13,365 nucleotides of DNA, taken from positions 1-13,365 of the forward strand of contig QMSU01000010.1 of assembly GCA_003650975.1 (NCBI GenBank), written 5' to 3'. Of the stretch, positions 7,318 to 13,365 are shown piece by piece. The position numbers and the translations under genes are program-made. The notes beneath the pieces were generated by a model. The model ran no database searches, was not told where the DNA came from, and was given only the letters and a program-made list of their open reading frames with translations. Within the stretch, counting starts at the first letter, position 1. Every line of letters begins with the position of its first letter. This DNA is from Thermoplasmata archaeon. GTDB taxonomy: Archaea > Thermoplasmatota > E2 > UBA202 > JdFR-43.

Positions 7318-8619
7318 TCAGCAGTTGAAATAGAACAAATAATCAGAATCTGTCACTTCGGTCATGTATTCATTCCATTCCCTCGTTTTTTTGTCTATGA
7401 ACAGCTCTGCCGTCTCTTTTCCTATTGCCTTTTTGATGACAGTATCTTTCTCAAGTTCCTCCAGTGCTTCCATGAGGTTTGTCGGAAGTCGTTCAATATT
7501 GAGGTGCTTGAGCTCTTCGGCGCTCATGCCGTAAATATTTTTTTCAACAGGTTCATACACAATTTTCTTTTTAATGCCATCCAGTCCTGCATGAATGAAC
7601 GCAGCATAAAGAAAATATGGATTGGCGGCAGGGTCGGCATTTCTGATTTCCACATCAATATTCTTTCTGGCAGGTATTCGTATCAAGCTACTCCTGTTGC
7701 GTTTTGCCCATGCGACATAAATAGGCGCTTCAAAATTGGGTATCAAGCGTTTATATGAGTTTACCGTTGGATTTGCTATTGCTGCAATTCCCCGTGCATG
7801 TTCAAGTATTCCCCCGATGAAATACCGGGCCGTCTGACTCAGGTTATATTCATCATCTTCATCATAAAAAGCATTCACTCCTTTTTTATACAGCGCAATG
7901 TGTGCATGCATGCCATTGCCTGCGTCGTTTGAAAACGGTTTCGGCATGAAAGTTATCTTTAAATCATACGTGAAAGCAAGTTCTCGTGCTAGGTATTTGA
8001 AATAGATACAGAAATCGGCCGCTCCAACGGCATTAAGCCTGAATACCTCAACCTCATGCTGGTTCTTTCCAGTTTCGTGGTGGTGATATTTTACGGTGTA
8101 ACCACTTTTGATGAGTAATTCAGATAATTCCTTTCGATACTCCTTGGCATCATCCAGCGGCGGCGGAACAAAATAACCCTTCTTTTTATTGATTCCCTGT
8201 GAAGTGCCGGTATGTTCATCCAGCAAATAAAATTCCATTTCTGGTGATATGGCGACCATATCAAAGCCCTGGCGTGCTGCTATCGTAAGCGCCCTTTTCA
8301 GAATAGTTCGAGGATCTCCATTGAATTTTTTTTGTGGCGTTTCACGGATGTCAGCCACAACTCTTGCCTCGCCTTCTTCATGGGGTAAAATCAAAAATGA
8401 TGAAGGATCCGGTATGGCAATCATATCGGATTTCTCCACATCAGAAAACCCCACAGAAGAACCATCGAATCCAATGCCATTTTTCCATATAGTGTCTTCC
8501 AGAAATTGTTCTGCGGAAACATGCAATGCTCTCAGCCTGCCAAACAAATCGGTGAAATGGAGTTGAATCCACCGTATATTGTGTTCTTCTATCTTCTTTT
8601 TTATATGCCCGGGATTCAT
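7318..8619 (-). CDS. Glutamine synthetase-like protein, divergent type I paralogue
   Basis: The 433-residue product is a second GSI-family enzyme, clearly different from its neighbour. It keeps the ligands: Asp52 (FDGSSVGF), Glu127/Glu129 (SPEMEFY), Glu182 and Glu189 (HHHETGKNQHE), His238 (GNGMHAH), Glu297 (PNFEAPI), Arg309 and Glu324/Arg326 (DVEIRNADP). The C-terminal IYGMSAEEL stretch resembles GSI-alpha. Differences are one residue less after DGSS, A instead of the common S after the HxH motif, and ETGKN in place of EVAPS, all near the ammonia/glutamate pocket. Catalysis by ATP-dependent gamma-glutamyl ligation is therefore likely, but the amine could be ammonia or another compound, as in the glutamylpolyamine or glutamylamide relatives. 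Its promoter is leaderless. Its composition is AT-rich like that of the first copy. Confidence 0.87.
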   Translation of the reverse strand: MNPGHIKKKIEEHNIRWIQLHFTDLFGRLRALHVSAEQFLEDTIWKNGIGFDGSSVGFSDVEKSDMIAIPDPSSFLILPHEEGEARVVADIRETPQKKFNGDPRTILKRALTIAARQGFDMVAISPEMEFYLLDEHTGTSQGINKKKGYFVPPPLDDAKEYRKELSELLIKSGYTVKYHHHETGKNQHEVEVFRLNAVGAADFCIYFKYLARELAFTYDLKITFMPKPFSNDAGNGMHAHIALYKKGVNAFYDEDDEYNLSQTARYFIGGILEHARGIAAIANPTVNSYKRLIPNFEAPIYVAWAKRNRSSLIRIPARKNIDVEIRNADPAANPYFLYAAFIHAGLDGIKKKIVYEPVEKNIYGMSAEELKHLNIERLPTNLMEALEELEKDTVIKKAIGKETAELFIDKKTREWNEYMTEVTDSDYLFYFNC

Positions 8620-8638
8620 CTGAAATGATAGTGCTTAT

Positions 8639-8648
8639 CTTATAAATG
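8639..8648 (-). promoter_or_regulatory. TATA box for glutamine synthetase 2
   Basis: On the - strand CATTTATAAG is a near-consensus archaeal TATA box centred about 25 bases before the ATG at 8619. Transcription should start at the start codon; no ribosome-binding site is present. Confidence 0.6.
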
Positions 8649-8662
8649 TGTTTTGGATAAAT

Positions 8663-10006
8663 TCAGGTGAGGATCGGGATTCTGTCTTCCACACGTGCAT
8701 CAAAGAACTCCCGCTTATAGTAACGATGCATGGCGATGTTTATGCCCGGTAGCGAGAAGGCATAGGGTGCAAACTTGTGAACCATGAGTGAGCCATACAT
8801 TCGCTTTACCATCTCCTTGGGAGAATAAAAACGTTTCAGCACCTTTCTCGTACCCTCAAAAAGTTCCCTTGGAGTCATGTTCTTTGGCTGGTACACCACA
8901 TGTGCCTGCGTGTACTTTGTCCAGTCCTTGGAAAGTATCCTGCCCTCCTTGTCAAGTCTATCGTAGAGCGGGGTGCCGGGGTAAGGTGTCAGGATATTGA
9001 ACTCTGCTGCATCAATCTCCCAGCTCATCACTGCATCCAGGGTGGCATCGAAGATATCAGGAGTGTCGTTATCGAACCCGAATATGAAGCCGCCAACGAT
9101 GCCCATGCCATATTTTCTCACCGTCTTGATGGCTTTTTCGTAATCTTCCGCCTTGTTGGAAACCTTGTGGGCCTCCTTCAGGCTATCGGGGTTGATCGAC
9201 TCAAATCCCACAAACCATGAGATGGCACCCGATTTTTTCGCCGCTCTCAGAAATTTCTCGTTTTTCCCGAGCAGGTTGATGTTGCCATTGGCAATCCATT
9301 TCTTTTTGAGCGGCGCTATGGCACGGAAAAGCTCCATGCTGTAATTCGGATTGAGCGTGAGTGACGCATCCCGGAAGATGATGATTCTGTTCGGAATGCG
9401 TTTCAGTTCCTCCACCACATGAGGAATGGGGCGCCTCCTGAGAGCCCTGCCGAGAAACACGGTGGTTGAGCAGAATTCACATGCATTGGGGCAGCCGCGG
9501 GCGGTCTGGATACCCTGCGTGAGGGGCTGGAATCTCATAAGTTCCCTTCTCGGGAATGGCATATTCTCCATGTTGACATGAGTACCGTAATAAAACGGCT
9601 TGAGTTCATCTCGCTCCGCATCTCTTACCACATCGGCCCACACCTCTTCCGCCTCGCTGATGACCACCGCATCCGCATGTTCCTTTGCTTCCTCCGGCAT
9701 GGCGGTTGGATGGTAGCCGCCCATCACCACCTTCACGTTCCGCCTGCGGAATTCATCGGCGATTTCATAGGCACGCTTTGAGAGCATGGTGAGCGAGGTG
9801 ATACCCACCAGACCCCATTCACCGTCAAAGTCGATGGGCTCGTAATTTTCATCAATGATACGGATGTGGTGCCCTGGGGGTGTGCACGCCGCCACCTGGG
9901 AGAGACTGAGGTAGGGGTTGGCAAACAGTTTGGCAAAGGGAGTTCCCCTGTCACGGTAGGTGGTGACGCCGTGCTCGAGGCGGGGGAAGACCAGCAGAAT
10001 GTTCAT
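8663..10006 (-). CDS. B12-binding-domain radical SAM protein (class B type)
   Basis: The 447-residue protein begins with a Rossmann-like cobalamin-binding domain (about 1-140: ILLVFPR, VGITSLT, VKVVMGGYHPTAMPEEA), followed by a radical SAM barrel with Cys172-x3-Cys176-x2-Cys179 (RGCPNACEFC) and matching TIM-barrel strands such as GGFIFGFDNDTP and LTPYPGTPLYDRL. The classical DxHxxG ligand for lower-axial cobalamin binding is missing, as in many radical SAM relatives. Family members methylate or rearrange unactivated carbons in lipids, cofactors and natural products; archaeal members include the enzymes that form rings in tetraether lipids. Which substrate this one uses cannot be decided. It has its own TATA box and sits 57 bases beyond the end of the LuxE-like operon, on the same strand. 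Confidence 0.85.
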   Translation of the reverse strand: MNILLVFPRLEHGVTTYRDRGTPFAKLFANPYLSLSQVAACTPPGHHIRIIDENYEPIDFDGEWGLVGITSLTMLSKRAYEIADEFRRRNVKVVMGGYHPTAMPEEAKEHADAVVISEAEEVWADVVRDAERDELKPFYYGTHVNMENMPFPRRELMRFQPLTQGIQTARGCPNACEFCSTTVFLGRALRRRPIPHVVEELKRIPNRIIIFRDASLTLNPNYSMELFRAIAPLKKKWIANGNINLLGKNEKFLRAAKKSGAISWFVGFESINPDSLKEAHKVSNKAEDYEKAIKTVRKYGMGIVGGFIFGFDNDTPDIFDATLDAVMSWEIDAAEFNILTPYPGTPLYDRLDKEGRILSKDWTKYTQAHVVYQPKNMTPRELFEGTRKVLKRFYSPKEMVKRMYGSLMVHKFAPYAFSLPGINIAMHRYYKREFFDARVEDRIPILT

Positions 10007-10025
10007 GCGAGAAAAAGATGAGGAG

Positions 10026-10035
10026 ATATAAATGT
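10026..10035 (-). promoter_or_regulatory. TATA box for the B12 radical SAM gene
   Basis: On the - strand ACATTTATATC covers this site and is centred about 24-25 bases before the ATG at 10006. It predicts a leaderless transcript and shows the radical SAM gene can be transcribed separately from the upstream operon. Confidence 0.55.
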
Positions 10036-10045
10036 TTATGTGTTC

Positions 10046-10063
10046 GGAGAGCCCATTCTCTCC
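10046..10063 (-). terminator. 6-bp stem-loop at the end of the LuxE-like operon
   Basis: GGAGAG and CTCTCC form a perfect 6-bp inverted repeat with a 6-base loop, beginning at the last base of the Mut7-C stop codon. No poly-T tract follows on the - strand. A 3'-end or processing hairpin between the operon and the radical SAM gene is the likeliest reading. Confidence 0.35.
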
Positions 10064-10515
10064 TAGTGGGATGTGAGGCGCTGTATTCTCTTCACCATGT
10101 CTTCAACGTGGCTTCCCATCCAGTACACGCGTCCGCATCGCGGGCACCGGTGAAAAATGTGGTGATGCTTCCATATATGCTCCGGCACATCGTTTTTCAC
10201 GTTCTCCCTTGCCACGGGGATGACAGGAGAATTGCAGATGGTGCATCGTGAGAGAATAGCATCTTCATCGATATTCAGGGAAAAGTGCTTCACCACCTCC
10301 TCAAGCTGCTGCTCCACTTTCTTTTGAGTTATGTATAATGCGCCATCGGCCCTCTGTGCAAGCTCCTTATCTCTTGTGAGAACGATGCGCTGTTCCCTTC
10401 TGGCGCGCAGGGCAATGGTTTCATCACGCTCGTGCTTCACATACGCGGTGTCATATCCAAGTATCCTGAGCCATTTTGCCAGCGTGCCAAGCATCTCGTC
10501 ACAGAGAAATTTCAT
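10063..10515 (-). CDS. Mut7-C RNase (PIN-like) domain protein with zinc ribbon
   Basis: The 150-residue protein matches the Mut7-C/DUF82 family (COG1656). The N-terminal PIN-like part shows MKFLCDEMLGTLAKWLRILGYDT with Asp6 and Asp22, then IVLTRDKELA with Asp49; these acidic residues are expected metal ligands of a nuclease site. The C-terminal part has two CxxC pairs, Cys91/Cys94 and Cys124/Cys127, the second in HRCPRCGRVYW, forming a zinc ribbon. Members are predicted RNases; the name comes from the C-terminus of the animal Mut-7 exonuclease. Its ATG overlaps the stop of the transglutaminase-like gene by 4 bases (10512-10515), so it is translated as the last gene of that operon. Why an RNase-like protein goes with acyl-transfer enzymes is unknown; stop/start coupling may be coincidental. 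Confidence 0.85.
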   Translation of the reverse strand: MKFLCDEMLGTLAKWLRILGYDTAYVKHERDETIALRARREQRIVLTRDKELAQRADGALYITQKKVEQQLEEVVKHFSLNIDEDAILSRCTICNSPVIPVARENVKNDVPEHIWKHHHIFHRCPRCGRVYWMGSHVEDMVKRIQRLTSH

Positions 10516-11477
10516 TCAAAGACAAGATTGGCGTGTTTCTCGAGGGTGATTTTCGGTATCTTTGCCTTGTACCGTTCCCGCTGCTCCCTGTCGTATATCT
10601 CTGATCCCTTTCCCTCCAGTATTGCCCTTCCCCTCCGGCGGGCCTCTGCCATGCTCCGATCCACCTTGTACCGTTCCCCCTTTGCGATAAAGTTAACAAG
10701 AAGATTCCATGCCCTTCCCACACCATAGGGAAGCCCCTCAAGAATCATGGTGGTTCCTTCCACGGGATAGTTCCACATCCCCAGAGGGTCGTCGCCCAGG
10801 CGGGCAAGGGGTATTCCCATGGCCGCTTCGTACTCCGGTGTGAAGGTGGGGTCTGCCACCAGCCACTCACCGTCAATCTTCGCTTCTGCGGTTCCATGGA
10901 GCATGAAGGTGCCCAGAGCGTCGTACCATCCCTTGAGAATTGGCGAGGGTGCTATAAGATTTTGATACAGGGGTTCAACCAGCGCGAGACTGTACAGTTT
11001 GTACCGGGCCGGAACCCCGCCCGCTCTACAGAGGGCTGCAAACAGCGAGAGTTGGTGAAGGCATGTACCCGCGCCTCTCCTCAGTGTGTCAACCTCGCGG
11101 TCAAGCCCCACAAATGCAAGTTTGATGTTTTTCTTCACGAAAGTGAAGACATTCTCCGCAAAATCCCAGTCGTCCATCTGGTACGCGCCCAGCTCGTGGG
11201 CCAGGGCTATGATTTCCTTTGCGTGAGAGTTGCACAGATGCGTGGGGCGGAGATATCTTTCATTTGCGGTGCAGTACTTCATACCCTCCTTATATTCAGG
11301 AATTTTGTACGGAAGTTCGCCATAGTCAATGGGGTTTTTCCGTGCGGCAAGATTGCTCTTTGCGATGTACACCGGATGCCTCAGTATCATCTTCAGCAGC
11401 GGTGGCATCGCGCCCAGTGTCACCCTCAGCATTTTCCAGGGGATTATATACCCTCTCTCCCTCCAGTGTCCTATCAT
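10512..11477 (-). CDS. Transglutaminase-like Cys-His-Asp protein
   Basis: Starting at ATG 11477 the protein has 321 residues. This start follows a strong GGAGG (11484-11488) at 6 bases and lies just beyond the stop of the LuxE-like gene; the longer frame from 11561 would overlap that gene by 83 bases and is not preferred. The transglutaminase-like core is clear: GAGTCLHQLSLFAALCRAGG with Cys139, FMLHGTAEAKIDGEW with His194, and VADPTF with Asp209, in the order of the papain-like catalytic triad. The N-terminal region (about 10-34) is hydrophobic and basic and may touch the membrane. Family members act as proteases, amidases or acyl transferases through a cysteine thioester. Placed between an acyl-adenylating enzyme and Mut7-C, it could receive or release the activated acyl group; this is inference. 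Confidence 0.82.
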   Translation of the reverse strand: MIGHWRERGYIIPWKMLRVTLGAMPPLLKMILRHPVYIAKSNLAARKNPIDYGELPYKIPEYKEGMKYCTANERYLRPTHLCNSHAKEIIALAHELGAYQMDDWDFAENVFTFVKKNIKLAFVGLDREVDTLRRGAGTCLHQLSLFAALCRAGGVPARYKLYSLALVEPLYQNLIAPSPILKGWYDALGTFMLHGTAEAKIDGEWLVADPTFTPEYEAAMGIPLARLGDDPLGMWNYPVEGTTMILEGLPYGVGRAWNLLVNFIAKGERYKVDRSMAEARRRGRAILEGKGSEIYDREQRERYKAKIPKITLEKHANLVFE

Positions 11478-11478
11478 T

Positions 11479-12843
11479 CTATTCCTCCATAATGATTCTT
11501 CTGAATTCTTCCGCGCACCCTCGTATCTCCTCACCCCGTATCCGCTCCACCTCCGGCTCAAGTACAGGCCCTTCTCTCCCGCATGCTGGGCACCGCTCGT
11601 GAATTTTCACCTTGTCTCCTGTGGAGATGAATCCCGGATAGCTCACGGCAAGGCTGTCGAGGAATGCAAATCTCCCCTCCTCTCCATATGCGACCTCGTT
11701 TCCCTCCTCGTCCAGCACCATGGCGTGGAAGTAGGTGGTGGGGATGTGCAGGTAGTGCCCCTTGGAGCAGTGAACCAAAAATCCGTTGGATTCCACCATG
11801 GCATAGAGATCCAGACAGTGTTCTGGCGGTATACCCAATGTTTCCTCAACCTTCTTTCTGAAATCTGCAACGGGGAGTCGCTTGTCCTCGTAAATCTTCC
11901 AGCCGCCGCCGGTCAGCACCGCGCCTCTCTTGCCGAACTCATAGGTTTTTCCCTCTTCAGCGAGTTTATCCATCACCGCATTGAGGATGAAGGGTGCCCC
12001 GGCAAAGATAATTCTGTCACGGTTTTTATCACGCTCCTCAAGCCATCTGAGGATATTTGCAACCATGGTTTCATTTCTTTTCTTGCTTGTGGAGCGTGCG
12101 ATTTTACTCATCATTTTTTCCTTAAATGTGAAGGTGACCCCCATGGCGATGCGAAGGAGCTCCGTGGTTATTTTTCGGTCAAGCGCCACATCAACATTTT
12201 TCACGAGATCCGACAGCACGTTGGTAACCTTTCCCACATACAGATTTGTCTTTTTTGGATTCGGAAAGAGCAGGTAGGCATAGCTCTCGTAATCCCACCA
12301 CTCGGGAAGCATCTCTATGGCACACCTGGCGATGGCATACTGCCCCATGCGATACGTCTGTTCATCTCTGGGAATAAATGTGAACTTCCCCGTGGTGCCG
12401 CTGCTGTAACATACGGTGATGCCTGCCTTCTGGAATGAATCAATGACTTCATCAAACGTGGGGTTTTTCTGTGGTATGGTTATCTTGGGAAGTTCAACGC
12501 TCATGAGATTCGCAAGCCATACGGCAAAATCCCTTCCCGAGGGATAATCCTTGAAGAAACGGTGGGGGAGAAGAGGAATCTTCGAAAAGTCATCAATGCT
12601 TTTGATGGCATCGGGAGACACATCATGCTCCCGGCATATTTCCCGGTAAAATTTGTTGTTGTCGTAGTGATGTCTGAAAATGTATCTGATGGCTTTCAGC
12701 TTATATTCGTCTGCCTCCTTTTTTGGCATGCCGTATATGCTTTCCGCAGCGTAGAGCGCCTCTTCATTGGGGGCCGAGATGGATGCGGGGATATAGGACT
12801 GGAGCCGCTGGTTCAATCTCTCCATTACGTCATTCTTCATCAT
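11479..12843 (-). CDS. LuxE/PaaK-like acyl-adenylating enzyme (acyl-protein synthetase family)
   Basis: The 454-residue protein belongs to the ANL adenylate-forming superfamily, nearest in pattern to LuxE acyl-protein synthetase. It has the ATP loop YSSGTTGKF (146-154), TGGGWK (311-316, like the GGGWK of LuxE), DLYAMVES (345-352) and STGD with Asp410. A CxxC pair (Cys418/Cys421) follows. Near the end IRGCAEE holds Cys443, 11 residues from the C-terminus, where LuxE carries the cysteine that accepts the acyl group from acyl-AMP. The expected reaction is ATP-dependent activation of a carboxylic acid and formation of an enzyme thioester. LuxC reductase and LuxD are absent from the window, so aldehyde formation is not supported. 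It is the first gene of a three-gene operon; ATG 12840 is an equally possible start. Confidence 0.82.
   Translation of the reverse strand: MMKNDVMERLNQRLQSYIPASISAPNEEALYAAESIYGMPKKEADEYKLKAIRYIFRHHYDNNKFYREICREHDVSPDAIKSIDDFSKIPLLPHRFFKDYPSGRDFAVWLANLMSVELPKITIPQKNPTFDEVIDSFQKAGITVCYSSGTTGKFTFIPRDEQTYRMGQYAIARCAIEMLPEWWDYESYAYLLFPNPKKTNLYVGKVTNVLSDLVKNVDVALDRKITTELLRIAMGVTFTFKEKMMSKIARSTSKKRNETMVANILRWLEERDKNRDRIIFAGAPFILNAVMDKLAEEGKTYEFGKRGAVLTGGGWKIYEDKRLPVADFRKKVEETLGIPPEHCLDLYAMVESNGFLVHCSKGHYLHIPTTYFHAMVLDEEGNEVAYGEEGRFAFLDSLAVSYPGFISTGDKVKIHERCPACGREGPVLEPEVERIRGEEIRGCAEEFRRIIMEE
11484..11488 (-). promoter_or_regulatory. Shine-Dalgarno sequence that fixes the transglutaminase-like start
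   Basis: On the - strand GGAGG occurs within the last codons of the LuxE-like gene, 6 bases before ATG 11477. Internal operon genes here use a ribosome-binding site, unlike the leaderless first genes. Confidence 0.65.
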
Positions 12844-12868
12844 GATTACTACCGCTATTTCCTGTGGT

Positions 12869-12876
12869 AATAAAAC
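12869..12876 (-). promoter_or_regulatory. TATA-like element for the LuxE-like operon
   Basis: On the - strand TTTTATTA is centred about 29 bases before the ATG at 12843 (26 or so bases before a transcription start just ahead of it). A weak AGGAAA lies too far from the start to be a clear ribosome-binding site. Confidence 0.4.
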
Positions 12877-13365
12877 AATTTTTTAAGCATAACTTTAATT
12901 TTGTTAAAAATTATTTTAATTACTGCAGTTCGGAAAGCAAATGAAAAAGATATACATGAGATATAGGCACGAGGATAAGTGGTATCGCATCTTCATAAGT
13001 GTTGCGGCTCTCCGTGTGTCAACTAGGAACAACTCCCTTCTCCCAATGTAGCAAAAATAAAAAGTATCCATACATTTTCTTTCAGGATTAACAACGAAAC
13101 TGAAAAGAAGTATTCATGCAGCAGCACACTTACACTCCTTTTCTTCTCATAAGAATCCATAGGAACCATACATAAATCGTATTCTCAGAATTTCAGAAGT
13201 GCCACTATAATATGAATGGGCATCCGCGGCTAACAGGCTACTCCTTCCCCGTAAGAATGACCAAAAATCGGGTTTTCATGAGTGCCCGTCATCATGGCCA
13301 CGTGCCTGCCCGTGATATTCAAAGAAATTCCGGCATGTCAGGAAACGGTTCCACATATTTTCTGA
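12877..13365. other. Region without a recognised gene; AT-rich part plus weak partial frames
   Basis: About 490 bases hold no gene I recognise. The left part (12877-12925) is very AT-rich. A 36-codon frame at 12941-13051 (+, MKKIYMRYRHEDKW...) has no good ribosome-binding site. On the + strand a frame opens at ATG 13212 and stays open to the window edge (51 codons). On the - strand the edge sequence reads RKYVEPFPDMPEFL and stops at 13319-13321, which looks like a natural protein end and agrees in strand with the neighbouring genes. These two readings exclude each other over 13319-13363. No tRNA, CRISPR or transposase is seen. Confidence 0.5.

Noticed and set aside
11478..11561. Longer start for the transglutaminase-like gene at 11561
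   Set aside because: It would overlap the conserved C-terminus of the LuxE-like gene by 83 bases, while ATG 11477 has a strong Shine-Dalgarno sequence.
11329..12438. Long + strand frame of 369 codons opposite the LuxE-like gene
   Set aside because: It lies antisense to the conserved ATP loop and GGGWK motifs of a clear coding gene and has no recognisable family features.
13215..13292. Possible tRNA: ATGGGCA pairs with TGCCCGT at about tRNA distance
   Set aside because: There is no GTTC-type T-loop, no convincing D-arm or anticodon stem, and one pair is a wobble.
1..13365. CRISPR array, insertion sequence or integrase
   Set aside because: I saw no regularly spaced repeats, no transposase or integrase motifs and no long terminal inverted repeats in the window.

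Overview
The window looks archaeal, most likely a euryarchaeon near the Thermoplasmata-type lineages. The support is an NreA-family DNA repair protein, a Mut7-C RNase-like protein, TATA-type promoters placed so that several mRNAs would be leaderless, frequent ATA and AGA/AGG codons, and a secreted gingipain-like (C25) peptidase of the kind known from sediment Thermoplasmata. The lineage is an inference; no rRNA or other marker gene is present.

Layout. Positions 1-60 hold the end of an unidentified gene. On the + strand follow a solo E2-type acyltransferase domain (102-920), a secreted C25 cysteine peptidase (1070-2485), a stand-alone GyrI-like ligand-binding protein (2633-3103), and a translationally coupled pair of NreA (3271-4512) and an SplB-family radical SAM protein (4509-5285). 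Converging on that pair is an exported single-domain rhodanese (5288-5761, -). Two different type I glutamine synthetases then face each other tail to tail (5927-7312 + and 7318-8619 -), only 5 bases apart. The rest is on the - strand: a B12-type radical SAM enzyme (8663-10006), and a three-gene operon read from right to left, LuxE-like acyl-adenylating enzyme (12843-11479), transglutaminase-like Cys-His-Asp protein (11477-10512) and Mut7-C/Zn-ribbon protein (10515-10063). The last 520 bases have no recognised gene and only weak signs of partial reading frames.

How the genes work together. NreA plus the SplB-like protein looks like a DNA-damage module, and NreA ends in a PCNA-interaction-like motif. 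The LuxE-like/transglutaminase-like/Mut7-C cluster is the best candidate for an undescribed system: an enzyme that should activate a carboxylic acid and load it on its own C-terminal cysteine, joined by stop/start coupling to a cysteine acyl-transfer fold, with no LuxC/LuxD-type partner in view. The segment of about 5.3-8.65 kb (rhodanese and both glutamine synthetases) is visibly AT-richer than the genes on either side, which could mean separate acquisition.
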